From assembly GCA_028872955.1 (NCBI GenBank), contig JAGWNX010000024.1:1-43839 (forward strand): a DNA stretch of 43,839 nucleotides, given 5' to 3'. Made by a program: the position numbers and the translations under genes. A model generated the notes under the pieces. It ran no database searches. It was not told the origin of the DNA and saw nothing but the letters and a program-made list of their open reading frames with translations. Shown one piece after another: positions 8,165-16,891 of the stretch (position 1 is its first letter; every line of letters begins with the position of its first letter). This stretch comes from Acidobacteriota bacterium. GTDB taxonomy: Bacteria > Acidobacteriota > Terriglobia > Terriglobales > Acidobacteriaceae.

Positions 8165-10309
8165 CTACGGCAGGGCGAAGGCGACGTAGGCCGCGCCCTG
8201 CGGCCCTTTGGGGTTGCGCTGCCCGCTGGCCGCGATGACGATGTATTGCTTGCCATCCACCATGTAGGTAGCCGGCGTGGCCACGCCCGCGTAGGGCAGC
8301 GTGGTCTGCCACAGCAGCTGGCCGGTGGCACTGTCAAAGATGCGCAGGCGGCGGTCGTACACCGTGGCGCCGATGATGACCAGCCCGCCCGCCGTGACCA
8401 CAGGACCGCCGTAGTTCTCGCTGCCGGTGTTGGGCATGCCGTGGGCGGCCAGCTCCGGGTACTCGCCCAGCGGCACCTTCCACAGATACTTGCCGGTGTT
8501 CAGGTCAATCGCGTTCAGGGTGCCCCACGGCGGCTGCACGGCGGGGTAGCCATCGGGATCCTGAAACTTGCGATAGCCGGTAAAGCTGTAGGCCGTGTCG
8601 CCGGGCTGCTGGTCTGGCTTGCGGCCAGACTGCCGGCCAGTTGGGGCGGCGGCGCGCGCCCCCGCCTGCGGAAACAGCATCAGGCTGTCGCTGGCAAGAA
8701 AGCGCAGCAGCGCATCCGTGTCGCTGCTGGAGAGGCTGGGGAAGCCGTTCATACGGCCGCGGCCGTTGTGGATGACGCCTCGCAGCGCCTGCTCGTCCAG
8801 ACGCTTGGTGACGTCGACCAGCGAGGGGAACGCCGGTGGCGAGCCGCGCCGGTCCACACCATGACACAAGCCGCACTGCTGCCGGTAGAGGGCCTCGCCG
8901 TGGTTGGTGGCGGGGTCATAGGCGACCAGGCCGCCGGTGTAAGGAACATCGTTGGCGTTGACGTAGAGCACGGAGGTGGTGGGGTCCACTGCCGGGCCGC
9001 CCCACTCGGCACCGCCGTCAAAGCCGGGGAAGACGACGGTCTGCTGGTTGAGCGCGAGCGGCACAAACTGGCCGTCGCTGCGGTAGGTGCGGAACTGCGC
9101 CAGCACGGCAGCGTGAGCGGCGGGGGTGCGGGTGGTCAGCAGGTCAGCGGTCAGGCGCTGGCGGGCAAAGGGCTCCGGCGCCACCGGAATGGGCTGGGTG
9201 GGCGAGGTGCGTTCGCCGGGCACGGTACTGGCCGGGAAGGGCCGCTCCTCAATGGGGAAGAGCGGCTGGCCGCTGACGCGGTCGAAGAGGAAGACGTAGC
9301 CCTGCTTGGAGGTCTGCGCCACGGCGTCGACGGCGTGGCCCTGGTGCTGCACGGTCACCAGAGCGGGCGGCGCGGGAAAGTCGCGGTCCCACACGTCGTG
9401 GTGTACGCCCTGGAAGTGCCACAGCAGCTTGCCGGTGGCGGCGTCCAGCGCCAGCAGCGTGTTGGCGTACAGGTCGTCGCCCAGGCGGTCGGCACCGTAG
9501 AAGTCGTTGACGGCGGAGCCGGTGGGCACGTAGACGATGCCGCGCTCGGCATCCAGCGACATGCCGGCCCAGTTGTTGGCTGCGCCGGTGGAGCGCCAGG
9601 CCTCGGCCGGCCAGGTCTCATAGCCGGGCTCGCCGGGGTGCGGGATGGTGTGGAACGACCAGCGCAGCTTGCCGGTGTGCACGTCGTAGGCGCGGATGTC
9701 GCCGTGCGGCGCAGGCTGCGTCTCTGGCGCGCGGAAGCCGAGGATGATGAGATCTTTGAACAACACGCCGGGCGTGGTGAGCACGGCAAAGGTCTTGCTG
9801 GGGTCCGCCTCGTCCAGGCCCTGCCGCAGGTCGATGCTGCCGTGGTCGCCAAAGCTGGTGATCGACTTGCCGTTGCGCGGGTTCAGCGCATACAGGTGGT
9901 CCATCACCCCGGCCAGCAGCCGCGCGCTGTGGCCGTCGGTCCAGTAGCAGAGCCCGCGGTTGGGTTGGGACGCGGGTACACCGGCGGAGAAGCGCCACAG
10001 CTGCTTGCCGCTGGCGGCGTCCAGCGCTACCAGTTGCTGGCTGGGCGTATAGGCGTAGAGCGTGCCGCCGATGACCAGCGGATTGGTCTGCAGGCCGCCG
10101 GTCTCGCCGGTGTCAAAGCTCCAGGCCTGGCGCAGTTGCTGCACGTTGCTGCGGTTGATCTGGTGCAGCAGCGAGTAGTGGTCGCCGCCGGGCTGGCCGT
10201 TGTAGCTTTGCCAATCTGTGTTGGGGCCGGGATGCCGGTGACACCCTGCGAGCAACGCCGGACCTACCAGCGCCAGCAGGGAGAGAACAAGCCGAGGACA
10301 AGGTCGCAC
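8165..10309 (-). CDS. PQQ-dependent dehydrogenase lipoprotein with inserted cytochrome c domain
   Basis: This is a predicted quinoprotein that oxidises an alcohol or aldose sugar in the periplasm and passes electrons to the respiratory chain through its own haem. The 714-residue product starts with a lipoprotein signal (LLAGC, Cys23). It then shows beta-propeller repeats ('SYNGQPGGDHYSLLHQINRSNV', 'VALDAASGKQLWRF', 'LALDAATGKLLWHF'). A c-type haem segment with CGLCH at about 479-483 and a downstream Met-containing 'GRMNGFPSLS' loop is inserted before the last blades. The layout resembles the glucose dehydrogenase-like PQQ enzymes with an internal cytochrome. The start is GTG 10309, with AGGAG 8 bases upstream; the open frame extends to 10486 without support. 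It lies between GH31 and GH3 genes on the opposite strand. Substrate cannot be told from the sequence, and no PQQ synthesis gene is in view. Confidence 0.88.
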   Translation of the reverse strand: MRPCPRLVLSLLALVGPALLAGCHRHPGPNTDWQSYNGQPGGDHYSLLHQINRSNVQQLRQAWSFDTGETGGLQTNPLVIGGTLYAYTPSQQLVALDAASGKQLWRFSAGVPASQPNRGLCYWTDGHSARLLAGVMDHLYALNPRNGKSITSFGDHGSIDLRQGLDEADPSKTFAVLTTPGVLFKDLIILGFRAPETQPAPHGDIRAYDVHTGKLRWSFHTIPHPGEPGYETWPAEAWRSTGAANNWAGMSLDAERGIVYVPTGSAVNDFYGADRLGDDLYANTLLALDAATGKLLWHFQGVHHDVWDRDFPAPPALVTVQHQGHAVDAVAQTSKQGYVFLFDRVSGQPLFPIEERPFPASTVPGERTSPTQPIPVAPEPFARQRLTADLLTTRTPAAHAAVLAQFRTYRSDGQFVPLALNQQTVVFPGFDGGAEWGGPAVDPTTSVLYVNANDVPYTGGLVAYDPATNHGEALYRQQCGLCHGVDRRGSPPAFPSLVDVTKRLDEQALRGVIHNGRGRMNGFPSLSSSDTDALLRFLASDSLMLFPQAGARAAAPTGRQSGRKPDQQPGDTAYSFTGYRKFQDPDGYPAVQPPWGTLNAIDLNTGKYLWKVPLGEYPELAAHGMPNTGSENYGGPVVTAGGLVIIGATVYDRRLRIFDSATGQLLWQTTLPYAGVATPATYMVDGKQYIVIAASGQRNPKGPQGAAYVAFALP

Positions 10310-10491
10310 GTGTGCTTCTCCTGAGGGATGAACCGGCAAGCAGACCGTGCGGGCGGGCAAGCGGAGAGGCACCGCCCGGCGACCGCACAGGGTGCGTTGC
10401 CACGACGCGGGGGATTGTAGCGAAGGGTTCCTGCCCGTGGCAAAGTGCGGAAATTTACCGTTGCCTGTCGCCCATGCTGGTGGCAATCCCC

Positions 10492-10520
10492 TATAATTCG
10501 GTCTCTTGTAAAGCGCTTTA
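10492..10520 (+). promoter_or_regulatory. GH3 promoter -10 box with LacI-type operator
   Basis: A perfect TATAAT lies at 10492-10497. About 11 bases further on is the perfect 12-bp palindrome TAAAGCGCTTTA (10509-10520), which matches the operator style of LacI/GalR-family sugar repressors. With a start site near 10504 the palindrome would cover about +5 to +16, where a bound repressor would block initiation or early elongation. No good -35 sits at normal spacing (TTGCCT at 10461 is too far), so an activator or a weak promoter is possible. No LacI-family gene is in the window. Confidence 0.6.
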
Positions 10521-10540
10521 TTGTGCGAGGACGAACCGTA

Positions 10541-13231
10541 ATGAGCATGACACCCCGTATCTGTGCCTTGTGGGCTGGCGTTGCGCTGCTGGCCACCAGT
10601 GGGCTAGCCTGTGCCCAGTCCCCAGCCGCCCGACCCAACCCTGACGCTGCCTACTGGAACTCTGCCCTGCCCACGGACCAGCGCGTGAACGACCTGATTG
10701 GCCGCATGACGCTGGAAGAGAAGGTGCAGCAGATGCGCGACCACGCCCCGGCTATTCCCCGGCTGGGCGTGCCCAGGTACGACTGGTGGAACGAGAGCCT
10801 GCACGGTGTGGCCTTTGCCGGGTACGCCACCAACTTCCCGCAGGTGATCGGCATGTCGGCCACGTGGGACACGCGCATGGTGCACACCATGGCTCAGACC
10901 ATCAGCACCGAGGCCCGCGCCAAGTACAACCAGGCCATGCGCGAGGACCACCACGAGATGTTCTTCGGCCTCACCTTCTGGGCGCCGAACATCAATATCT
11001 TCCGCGATCCGCGCTGGGGCCGCGGGCAGGAGACCTACGGCGAAGACCCCTACCTGACCGGACGCATGGGCGTCGCCTTTGTGACCGGCATGCAGGGCGA
11101 CGACCCGCGCTACCTGAAGGTGGTCTCCACACCCAAACACTACGCCGTGCACAGCGGGCCGGAGCCGCTGCGCCACCAGTTCAATGTGGACGTGACGCCA
11201 CACGACCTGGAGGACACCTACCTGCCCGCGTTTCGCGCCACCGTCACGGAGGCGCACGCGCAATCTGTGATGTGCGCGTACAACGCGATTGATGGCGCAC
11301 CCGCCTGTGCCAGCACGCTGCTGCTGAAGGATCATCTGCGCGATGCCTGGGGCTTTGACGGCTATGTGGTGAGCGACTGCGCCGCCGTGGCCGACGTCAA
11401 CACCGGCCACCACTTTGCTCCGGACATGGCGCACGCCGCTGCAGCGGCCGTGAAGGCAGGCACCGACCTGGAGTGCGGCTTCGCCAAGGGCCAGGCCTTC
11501 CCGGCGCTGGTGGAGGCCGTGCAGCAGAATCTGATCACCGAGGCGGAGCTGAACGTGGCGCTGCAGCGGCTGTTCCGCGCGCGCTTCCGGCTGGGCATGT
11601 TTGACGCGCCCGAGAGCTACGCCTATGGGCAGATTCCGCTGAGCGAGAACAACTCGGCCGAGCACCGCGCCCTCTCGCTGCAGGCAGCGCGGGAGTCCAT
11701 GGTGCTGCTGAAGAACGCCAACCACACGCTACCGCTGCGGGCCGATGTGCGGCGCATTGCCGTGGTGGGACCCACGGCAGAGCTGGTGCAGTCGCTGCAA
11801 GGCAACTACAACGGCCCGCCGCCCTCGCCGGTGGATCCGCTGCTGGGGATGGAACGGCGATTTGGCGCAGAGAAGGTGGCCTACGCGCAGGGTGCAAGCC
11901 TGGTGGAGGGGCTGGCCATGCCCGTGGAGCGGACCGCGCTGCACCCCGCCAGCGGAACAGGCAACGGCCTGACCGGCGAGTACTTTGCCTCGCCCGACCT
12001 GAGCGGCACGCCCGTGCTGACGCGCACCGACAGCTCGATCAACTTCAACTGGGACAAGGTTGTGCCGCTGGCCGGGCTGCAGCGCAACAACTACAGCGTG
12101 CGCTGGACCGGTACCTTTACCCCGCCCGCGCCCGGCGACTACCGCCTGGGCGTGCGCGTGAACTACTGCTACGCCTGCGAGAACAGCGAAGGCTTCAACC
12201 TGTACGTGGACGACAAGCTAGTGGTGAGCGATGCCGGACGCAAGACCGGCGAGCGCGGCGGCGCGACCGATGCTCCGCTGCACTTTGACTCCGTGGCTCC
12301 GCACACGTTGCGGCTGGAGTATCGCCACGGCACGGGCAGCGCAGGCATTGACCTGACCTGGCAGGCTCCGGCGGCGGTGTTGCGGGCAGAGGCCGTAGCC
12401 GCTGCGAACTCTGCGGATGTAGTGGTCGCGTTTGCCGGCCTCTCGCCCGGCCTGGAGGGCGAGGAGATGCCGGTGAAGCTGCCGGGATTTGCCGGCGGCG
12501 ACCGCACCGCCATCGACCTGCCCGCCGTGCAGGAGGAGCTGTTGAAGGCCCTGGCCGCTACCGGCAAGCCGCTGGTGGTGGTGCTGCAGAACGGCAGCGC
12601 GCTGGCCGTCAACTGGGCGGCCGCACACGCCAGCGCGATTCTGGAAGCGTGGTATCCCGGCGAGGAGGGCGGCACCGCCATCGCCGAGACGCTGGCCGGG
12701 GACAACAACCCCGCCGGACGGCTGCCGCTTACCTTCTACCGCTCGCTCGATCAACTGCCGGCGTTTACCGAGTACAGCATGCAGGGCCGCACCTACCGCT
12801 ACTTCCAGGGCTCGCCGCTGTATCGCTTCGGCGATGGACTGAGCTACACCACCTTCGCGTACAGCGGCATCAAGGCTCCAGCCGCCGCAGTCAAGGCCGG
12901 GGATGCCGTGACCATTGAGGCGGAGGTAAAGAACACCGGTACCCGCGCAGGCGATGAAGTGGTGGAGCTGTACCTGACCCAGCCCAGTGGCTACCAGACG
13001 CCGCTGCGCGTGCTGGCTGGCTTTGAGCGGGTGCACGTCGAGGCAGGCCAGAGCGTCCACGTCGGCCTCACGCTTGACCCGCGCTCGCTGGGACAGGTGG
13101 ATGAACATGGAACGCGCGTCATTCTGCCCGGCGAGTACACCGTGTCGCTGGGTGGTGCCCAGCCGGGCGGCGCCCTCAAGACGCTGGCGGCGAAGTTTAC
13201 CGTCGCCGGCCGTACGGAGCTGCCGAAGTAG
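10541..13231 (+). CDS. Secreted glycoside hydrolase family 3 beta-glycosidase with PA14 domain
   Basis: GH3 enzymes release beta-linked glucose, xylose or related sugars. The 896-residue product begins with a signal peptide (cleavage near ACA25-Q26). The catalytic N-terminal barrel contains '[10 protein letters not shown]' and '[10 protein letters not shown]' (D279 is the expected nucleophile). An alpha/beta second domain is interrupted by a PA14-like domain at about 470-605 ('[16 protein letters not shown]', '[12 protein letters not shown]'), often a carbohydrate-binding element in this family. A fibronectin III-like domain ends the protein ('[25 protein letters not shown]'). ATG 10541 was chosen because GAGG lies 10 bases upstream and the signal peptide follows. 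The SGPEPLRH segment resembles beta-xylosidase-type members, but beta-glucosidase cannot be excluded. A LacI-type palindrome before it suggests sugar-dependent control. Confidence 0.92.
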   Translation: MSMTPRICALWAGVALLATSGLACAQSPAARPNPDAAYWNSALPTDQRVNDLIGRMTLEEKVQQMRDHAPAIPRLGVPRYDWWNESLHGVAFAGYATNFPQVIGMSATWDTRMVHTMAQTISTEARAKYNQAMREDHHEMFFGLTFWAPNINIFRDPRWGRGQETYGEDPYLTGRMGVAFVTGMQGDDPRYLKVVSTPKHYAVHSGPEPLRHQFNVDVTPHDLEDTYLPAFRATVTEAHAQSVMCAYNAIDGAPACASTLLLKDHLRDAWGFDGYVVSDCAAVADVNTGHHFAPDMAHAAAAAVKAGTDLECGFAKGQAFPALVEAVQQNLITEAELNVALQRLFRARFRLGMFDAPESYAYGQIPLSENNSAEHRALSLQAARESMVLLKNANHTLPLRADVRRIAVVGPTAELVQSLQGNYNGPPPSPVDPLLGMERRFGAEKVAYAQGASLVEGLAMPVERTALHPASGTGNGLTGEYFASPDLSGTPVLTRTDSSINFNWDKVVPLAGLQRNNYSVRWTGTFTPPAPGDYRLGVRVNYCYACENSEGFNLYVDDKLVVSDAGRKTGERGGATDAPLHFDSVAPHTLRLEYRHGTGSAGIDLTWQAPAAVLRAEAVAAANSADVVVAFAGLSPGLEGEEMPVKLPGFAGGDRTAIDLPAVQEELLKALAATGKPLVVVLQNGSALAVNWAAAHASAILEAWYPGEEGGTAIAETLAGDNNPAGRLPLTFYRSLDQLPAFTEYSMQGRTYRYFQGSPLYRFGDGLSYTTFAYSGIKAPAAAVKAGDAVTIEAEVKNTGTRAGDEVVELYLTQPSGYQTPLRVLAGFERVHVEAGQSVHVGLTLDPRSLGQVDEHGTRVILPGEYTVSLGGAQPGGALKTLAAKFTVAGRTELPK

Positions 13232-13255
13232 GCATTGAGTCTCCGTCTCCAAAGA

Positions 13256-13290
13256 GCGGCCTGAGGCAACGTCCTCAGGCCGCATTTTTC
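13256..13290 (+). terminator. Strong intrinsic terminator between GH3 and the second TonB receptor
   Basis: A perfect 11-bp stem (gcggcctgagg with cctcaggccgc) has a 6-base loop and is followed by ATTTTTC. It lies 24 bases after the GH3 stop. On the minus strand the stem is followed by TCTTT, so it may also end the converging receptor transcript, which stops at 13298. Confidence 0.9.
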
Positions 13291-13297
13291 TGCGTTG

Positions 13298-16200
13298 CTA
13301 GAACGAAAGCCGCGCGCTGAGCTGGATCTCGCGGCCCGGCGTGCTGACCTCAGTGATGGAGCCGAAGCCCGCCGTGTTGATGAAGCGGTTGGGCGTGCCG
13401 AGGTTGGTGTGGTTCAGCGCGTTGAAGAACTCACCACGCGTCTCCAGGTTGAGCGACTCGCGAATGGGGAAGCTGCGGACCAGGCTCAGGTCCACCGTCT
13501 GCATGCCGGGGCCGACCACGGAGTTCCGCGAGGCGTTGCCGAAGGTATACGCAGCGGGCGCGGAGAAGGCCGCCGGGTTGAACCAGGTGGTGGCGTTACG
13601 GGTGCCGGGGCCGAAGACCGGCTTGCCGGTGACATTGGCGCGGATGGGGTTCTCGCCCAGCGCGGTGCCGGCGTTGGCGGTATCGCCAAAGACGGAGATG
13701 GTAAGCGGAAAACCGCTCTGCGCCTGCAGGATGGCGGAGGTGCTCCAGTCGCGGGTGACGGCCCGGAGTAGACGGTGCGAGCTGATGGCCGGCACATCAT
13801 AGACGACGCTGGCGGCCACGCGATTGCGCACGTCGCAGGCCGGCCCTTTCTCCGCAGCCAGGTTGCTGTTGTTCTGCGGAATCGCCGCTTCGAACATGGG
13901 CGAGCGGAAGTCCGGTGCGTTGGAGAGGCTCTTGGACCAGGTGTAGTTGGCCAGGAAGCTGAGGCCGTGGCCGGCCTTGCGGCGCAGGTTCACGTATCCG
14001 GCGTCGTACCAGCTCTGGGCCGCGTTCTCCAGCAGGTTGATGGTGCTGACGCCGAAGGTGGTGTTGGTGACGGCAATGTTGGACGGCAGCGTGGTGTTGG
14101 GCACAAAGCTGATCTTGGGGAAGGGACGCCGTGGCTGGATGAGACCGGGGCCGGGCTGCGCGTTGTTGATGAGGTGCGCGCGCTGCAGGTGGAAGCCGCC
14201 CGAGCCCAGGTAGCCGATCTCCATCACCGTGTCTTTGCCGAGGTTCTGCTCGATGGCCGCGCTCCACTGCTGGATGTACTCCGGCGCGGGATTGGTCTGC
14301 ATGCCGGTAAAGCTCACCACGGTGGTGCCGAGCACTGCGGGGTTGAAGTTGAAGGTCTTGATGGACGGCGTAAAGTTGTCGCTCTGGTTGGTCTCCGGAA
14401 AGACGTAGGGAACGTTGTGGCGCTGGTTGCACCAGGTATTCATATCCACCGGCGTAAAGAAGATGCCGTAGGCGGCATGCAGCACGATGCCTCGGCTGGG
14501 GATGCTCTGGGAGATGCCGATGCGCGGCGCAAAGTTGGTCTTGTTGGGATACATCAGACCGCTGGGCATGCCGTTTTGCCCGCCGATGAAGACGCTGGGC
14601 ACGCCGGCGGAGGAGAAGGTGAGGTTGCTGTTGGTGTAGGTGATGTCGACCAGCGCGCTCATGTACTCGTAGCGCACGCCGTAGTCGAGCGTGGTGGTGG
14701 GGGTCAGGCGGAAGGTATCCTGCGCGAAGCCGTTGGCGTACCACTGGCGCAGATTCATCTGCGGCACTCCGGCCTGGCGCTGACGCACCGCGGGCAGGCC
14801 CAGCAGAAAGCTGGCCAGCGCAGAGCCAGTGCCATCGTTGGCACCGATGTCCGTGGTAAAGCCGTTGGTGAACTGGTAGTAGCCGCGGTTCTGGAAGAAG
14901 CCCCACATGGGCCAGATGAAGCGCTGGTACGCGCCGCCGAATTTGTAACTGTGCCGGTTGCTGAGCCAGCTCAGCGTGTCGCGGCCCTCCACAATGGTGT
15001 CCCACGCGTGCATGGGCGTGGCGGCGTAGCTGTCGCCCAGCGGCGAGTAGCCCTGGATGCTGAAGTAGGGCGCACCCCACGCACCGGGCCCGCCGTAGCC
15101 GATACCCTGGATGCCAAGCTGGCCGGTGATGTCATTCTTGAAGGCGCTCTCCGTGGTGTGGTTCATGCTGAGCCGCGAGACCGCGACCGTGGCGACATTG
15201 AGCAACGAAGCCGAGAAGACGTGCGTATAGGAGCCCACGCCCTGCTGTGCGAGATTGTCGTGCACGTAGCCGAAGCCGGGCAGATTCTCCGGCATAAAGC
15301 CGTGCTCGCCGCCGGCGCTATAGCGGACAAAGATGTTGTTGTTGCCGTTGAACTGCTGGTCAATGCGCACGGTGCCCTGATCGGTGTAGTGCTGCTCGTT
15401 GCGTACATCCAGGTAGTTGTTGGAGTCGTTGCCGGAACCGACCACGGTGGGCTGCCCCATCATGGTCATGCCGCCAGTCATCCCCATCATCAGGTTGGGC
15501 TGTGGCGTGTACTGCGTGAGCATGGTGACTGCGACCGGGCTGAGGCGGCTGGCCGGAATGACGTTGTTGGGAAACGGCTGTCGCGTGAACTGCGGGTTCT
15601 GCTGGCTGACGGGGAGGGCTGGGTTGTAGTTGGGATTAACGACCGTGGTGTTGGGGTCGTAGATGGTGACGCCGCTCATGCTGAAGTCGCCGGAGACCTC
15701 CTGCGCTGTGGGCACCGTGTCGGTCATGGAATCGGCCTGCACGTGGCGCAGCGCCTCGTAGTTCATAAAGAAGAAGGTGTGGTGGCGGCTGAGCGGGCCG
15801 GAGGCAGAAGCGCCAAAGTTGTTCTGCACCAGATGATTGGTGCCGCCCATCTCGTTGAAGGAGTGAGCGTCCATGGCGCCGTTGCGCAGGAACTCATACG
15901 CCGTGCCATGAAAGCGGCTGCCGCCGGAGCGCGTGACGATGTTGACCTGGCCACCGCCTGCGCCGCCCATCTCCGCCGAGTAGCTGCCAATCTGCACCTG
16001 AAACTCCTGCACGGCGTCGGGCGAGGGGCTGAAGTTCTGGGTGTTGAAGGTGGGGTCGGTGTTGGTTGCGCCGTCCAGCAGAAAGTAGTTGCCGTTGGGC
16101 CGATTGCCGCCCACGCTGATGGCCGAACGCTGGCCGGGCCGCCAGTACAGCGGATTCATATCGCCGGTCTGCGCGCCGTGGCTGACGTGCGCGCCGGGCA

Positions 16201-16678
16201 CGGTCAGCATCAGGTCCACCAGCATGCGGCCGTTCAGCGGCAACTGGCTCACCGCGCGCTGATCCACCACCTCGCCCACGCTGGCATCGCCGGTCTTCAG
16301 CAACTCGCCGGTCGCGACCGCCGTGACCGTCTGCGTCTGCTGGCCAATGGAGAGCTCCACGTCCAGCGTTACCTGCTGGCCAACCTCCAGCTGCAGCGAG
16401 CGGTGCAGTACGGCAAAGCCGTTGCTCTCCGCGTCCAGGTTATACGCCCCGGGCAGCAGGCCGCCCAGCTCGTACGCGCCATGCGCATCTGCCGTTACGG
16501 TGCGGGTGACGCCCGTGGCGACCGCCGTGAGCCGGACCGTGGCGTGCGGAACAGCCAGGTGCTGCGGATCGCTCACGACACCGCGCAGCGTGGCGTCATT
16601 GCTCTGCGCCATAGCGGGCGCGGCAGACAGACACAGCAGTGCGGCAAGCAAAAGAGAGAGACGAAGGGTGGTGCGCAT
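13298..16678 (-). CDS. Second Oar-like TonB-dependent receptor
   Basis: A predicted 1126-residue outer-membrane protein. Residues 1-24 are a signal peptide (cleavage AMA24-Q25). A carboxypeptidase-regulatory-like beta domain follows at about 28-115 ('TLRGVVSDPQHLAVPHATVRL', 'YELGGLLPGAYNL'), then a plug with 'QLPLNGRMLVDLMLTVPG' and 'GNRPNGNYFLLDGATNTDPTFN', and a barrel ending 'ARLSF'. The ATG is preceded by GGAGG at 4 bases, a firm start. It is not a close copy of the receptor at 1312-5331; the two share architecture, not long identical stretches. It lies downstream of, and converges with, the GH3 gene, with a shared terminator. Likely role is binding or uptake of a large substrate; the ligand is unknown. 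No TonB box can be assigned by eye. Confidence 0.9.
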   Translation of the reverse strand: MRTTLRLSLLLAALLCLSAAPAMAQSNDATLRGVVSDPQHLAVPHATVRLTAVATGVTRTVTADAHGAYELGGLLPGAYNLDAESNGFAVLHRSLQLEVGQQVTLDVELSIGQQTQTVTAVATGELLKTGDASVGEVVDQRAVSQLPLNGRMLVDLMLTVPGAHVSHGAQTGDMNPLYWRPGQRSAISVGGNRPNGNYFLLDGATNTDPTFNTQNFSPSPDAVQEFQVQIGSYSAEMGGAGGGQVNIVTRSGGSRFHGTAYEFLRNGAMDAHSFNEMGGTNHLVQNNFGASASGPLSRHHTFFFMNYEALRHVQADSMTDTVPTAQEVSGDFSMSGVTIYDPNTTVVNPNYNPALPVSQQNPQFTRQPFPNNVIPASRLSPVAVTMLTQYTPQPNLMMGMTGGMTMMGQPTVVGSGNDSNNYLDVRNEQHYTDQGTVRIDQQFNGNNNIFVRYSAGGEHGFMPENLPGFGYVHDNLAQQGVGSYTHVFSASLLNVATVAVSRLSMNHTTESAFKNDITGQLGIQGIGYGGPGAWGAPYFSIQGYSPLGDSYAATPMHAWDTIVEGRDTLSWLSNRHSYKFGGAYQRFIWPMWGFFQNRGYYQFTNGFTTDIGANDGTGSALASFLLGLPAVRQRQAGVPQMNLRQWYANGFAQDTFRLTPTTTLDYGVRYEYMSALVDITYTNSNLTFSSAGVPSVFIGGQNGMPSGLMYPNKTNFAPRIGISQSIPSRGIVLHAAYGIFFTPVDMNTWCNQRHNVPYVFPETNQSDNFTPSIKTFNFNPAVLGTTVVSFTGMQTNPAPEYIQQWSAAIEQNLGKDTVMEIGYLGSGGFHLQRAHLINNAQPGPGLIQPRRPFPKISFVPNTTLPSNIAVTNTTFGVSTINLLENAAQSWYDAGYVNLRRKAGHGLSFLANYTWSKSLSNAPDFRSPMFEAAIPQNNSNLAAEKGPACDVRNRVAASVVYDVPAISSHRLLRAVTRDWSTSAILQAQSGFPLTISVFGDTANAGTALGENPIRANVTGKPVFGPGTRNATTWFNPAAFSAPAAYTFGNASRNSVVGPGMQTVDLSLVRSFPIRESLNLETRGEFFNALNHTNLGTPNRFINTAGFGSITEVSTPGREIQLSARLSF

Positions 16679-16891
16679 AAAGCCTCCAAAGGTACCTCTG
16701 CGACTCGACGATCTCCACCGGCAGGGCCACTCGCCGCCGGCGCAGTGTCGCCGTGCAGTCGGTGGTGCTCAACAAATGTGGAAGAAGTTCGCAGTGTGAT
16801 GCTAGAGAGCGCAGCGCCGGAAGTCTTGGACCCGCAGGAGGATTCGGCGCTCCATCCGTGGGTGGAGAGCGCGCTGGTTGCGATGCAGAAA

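Noticed and set aside
8246-10324. 692-codon plus-strand frame opposite the PQQ dehydrogenase
   Set aside because: No ribosome binding site or motif; the minus-strand product has lipobox, propeller repeats and haem motif.
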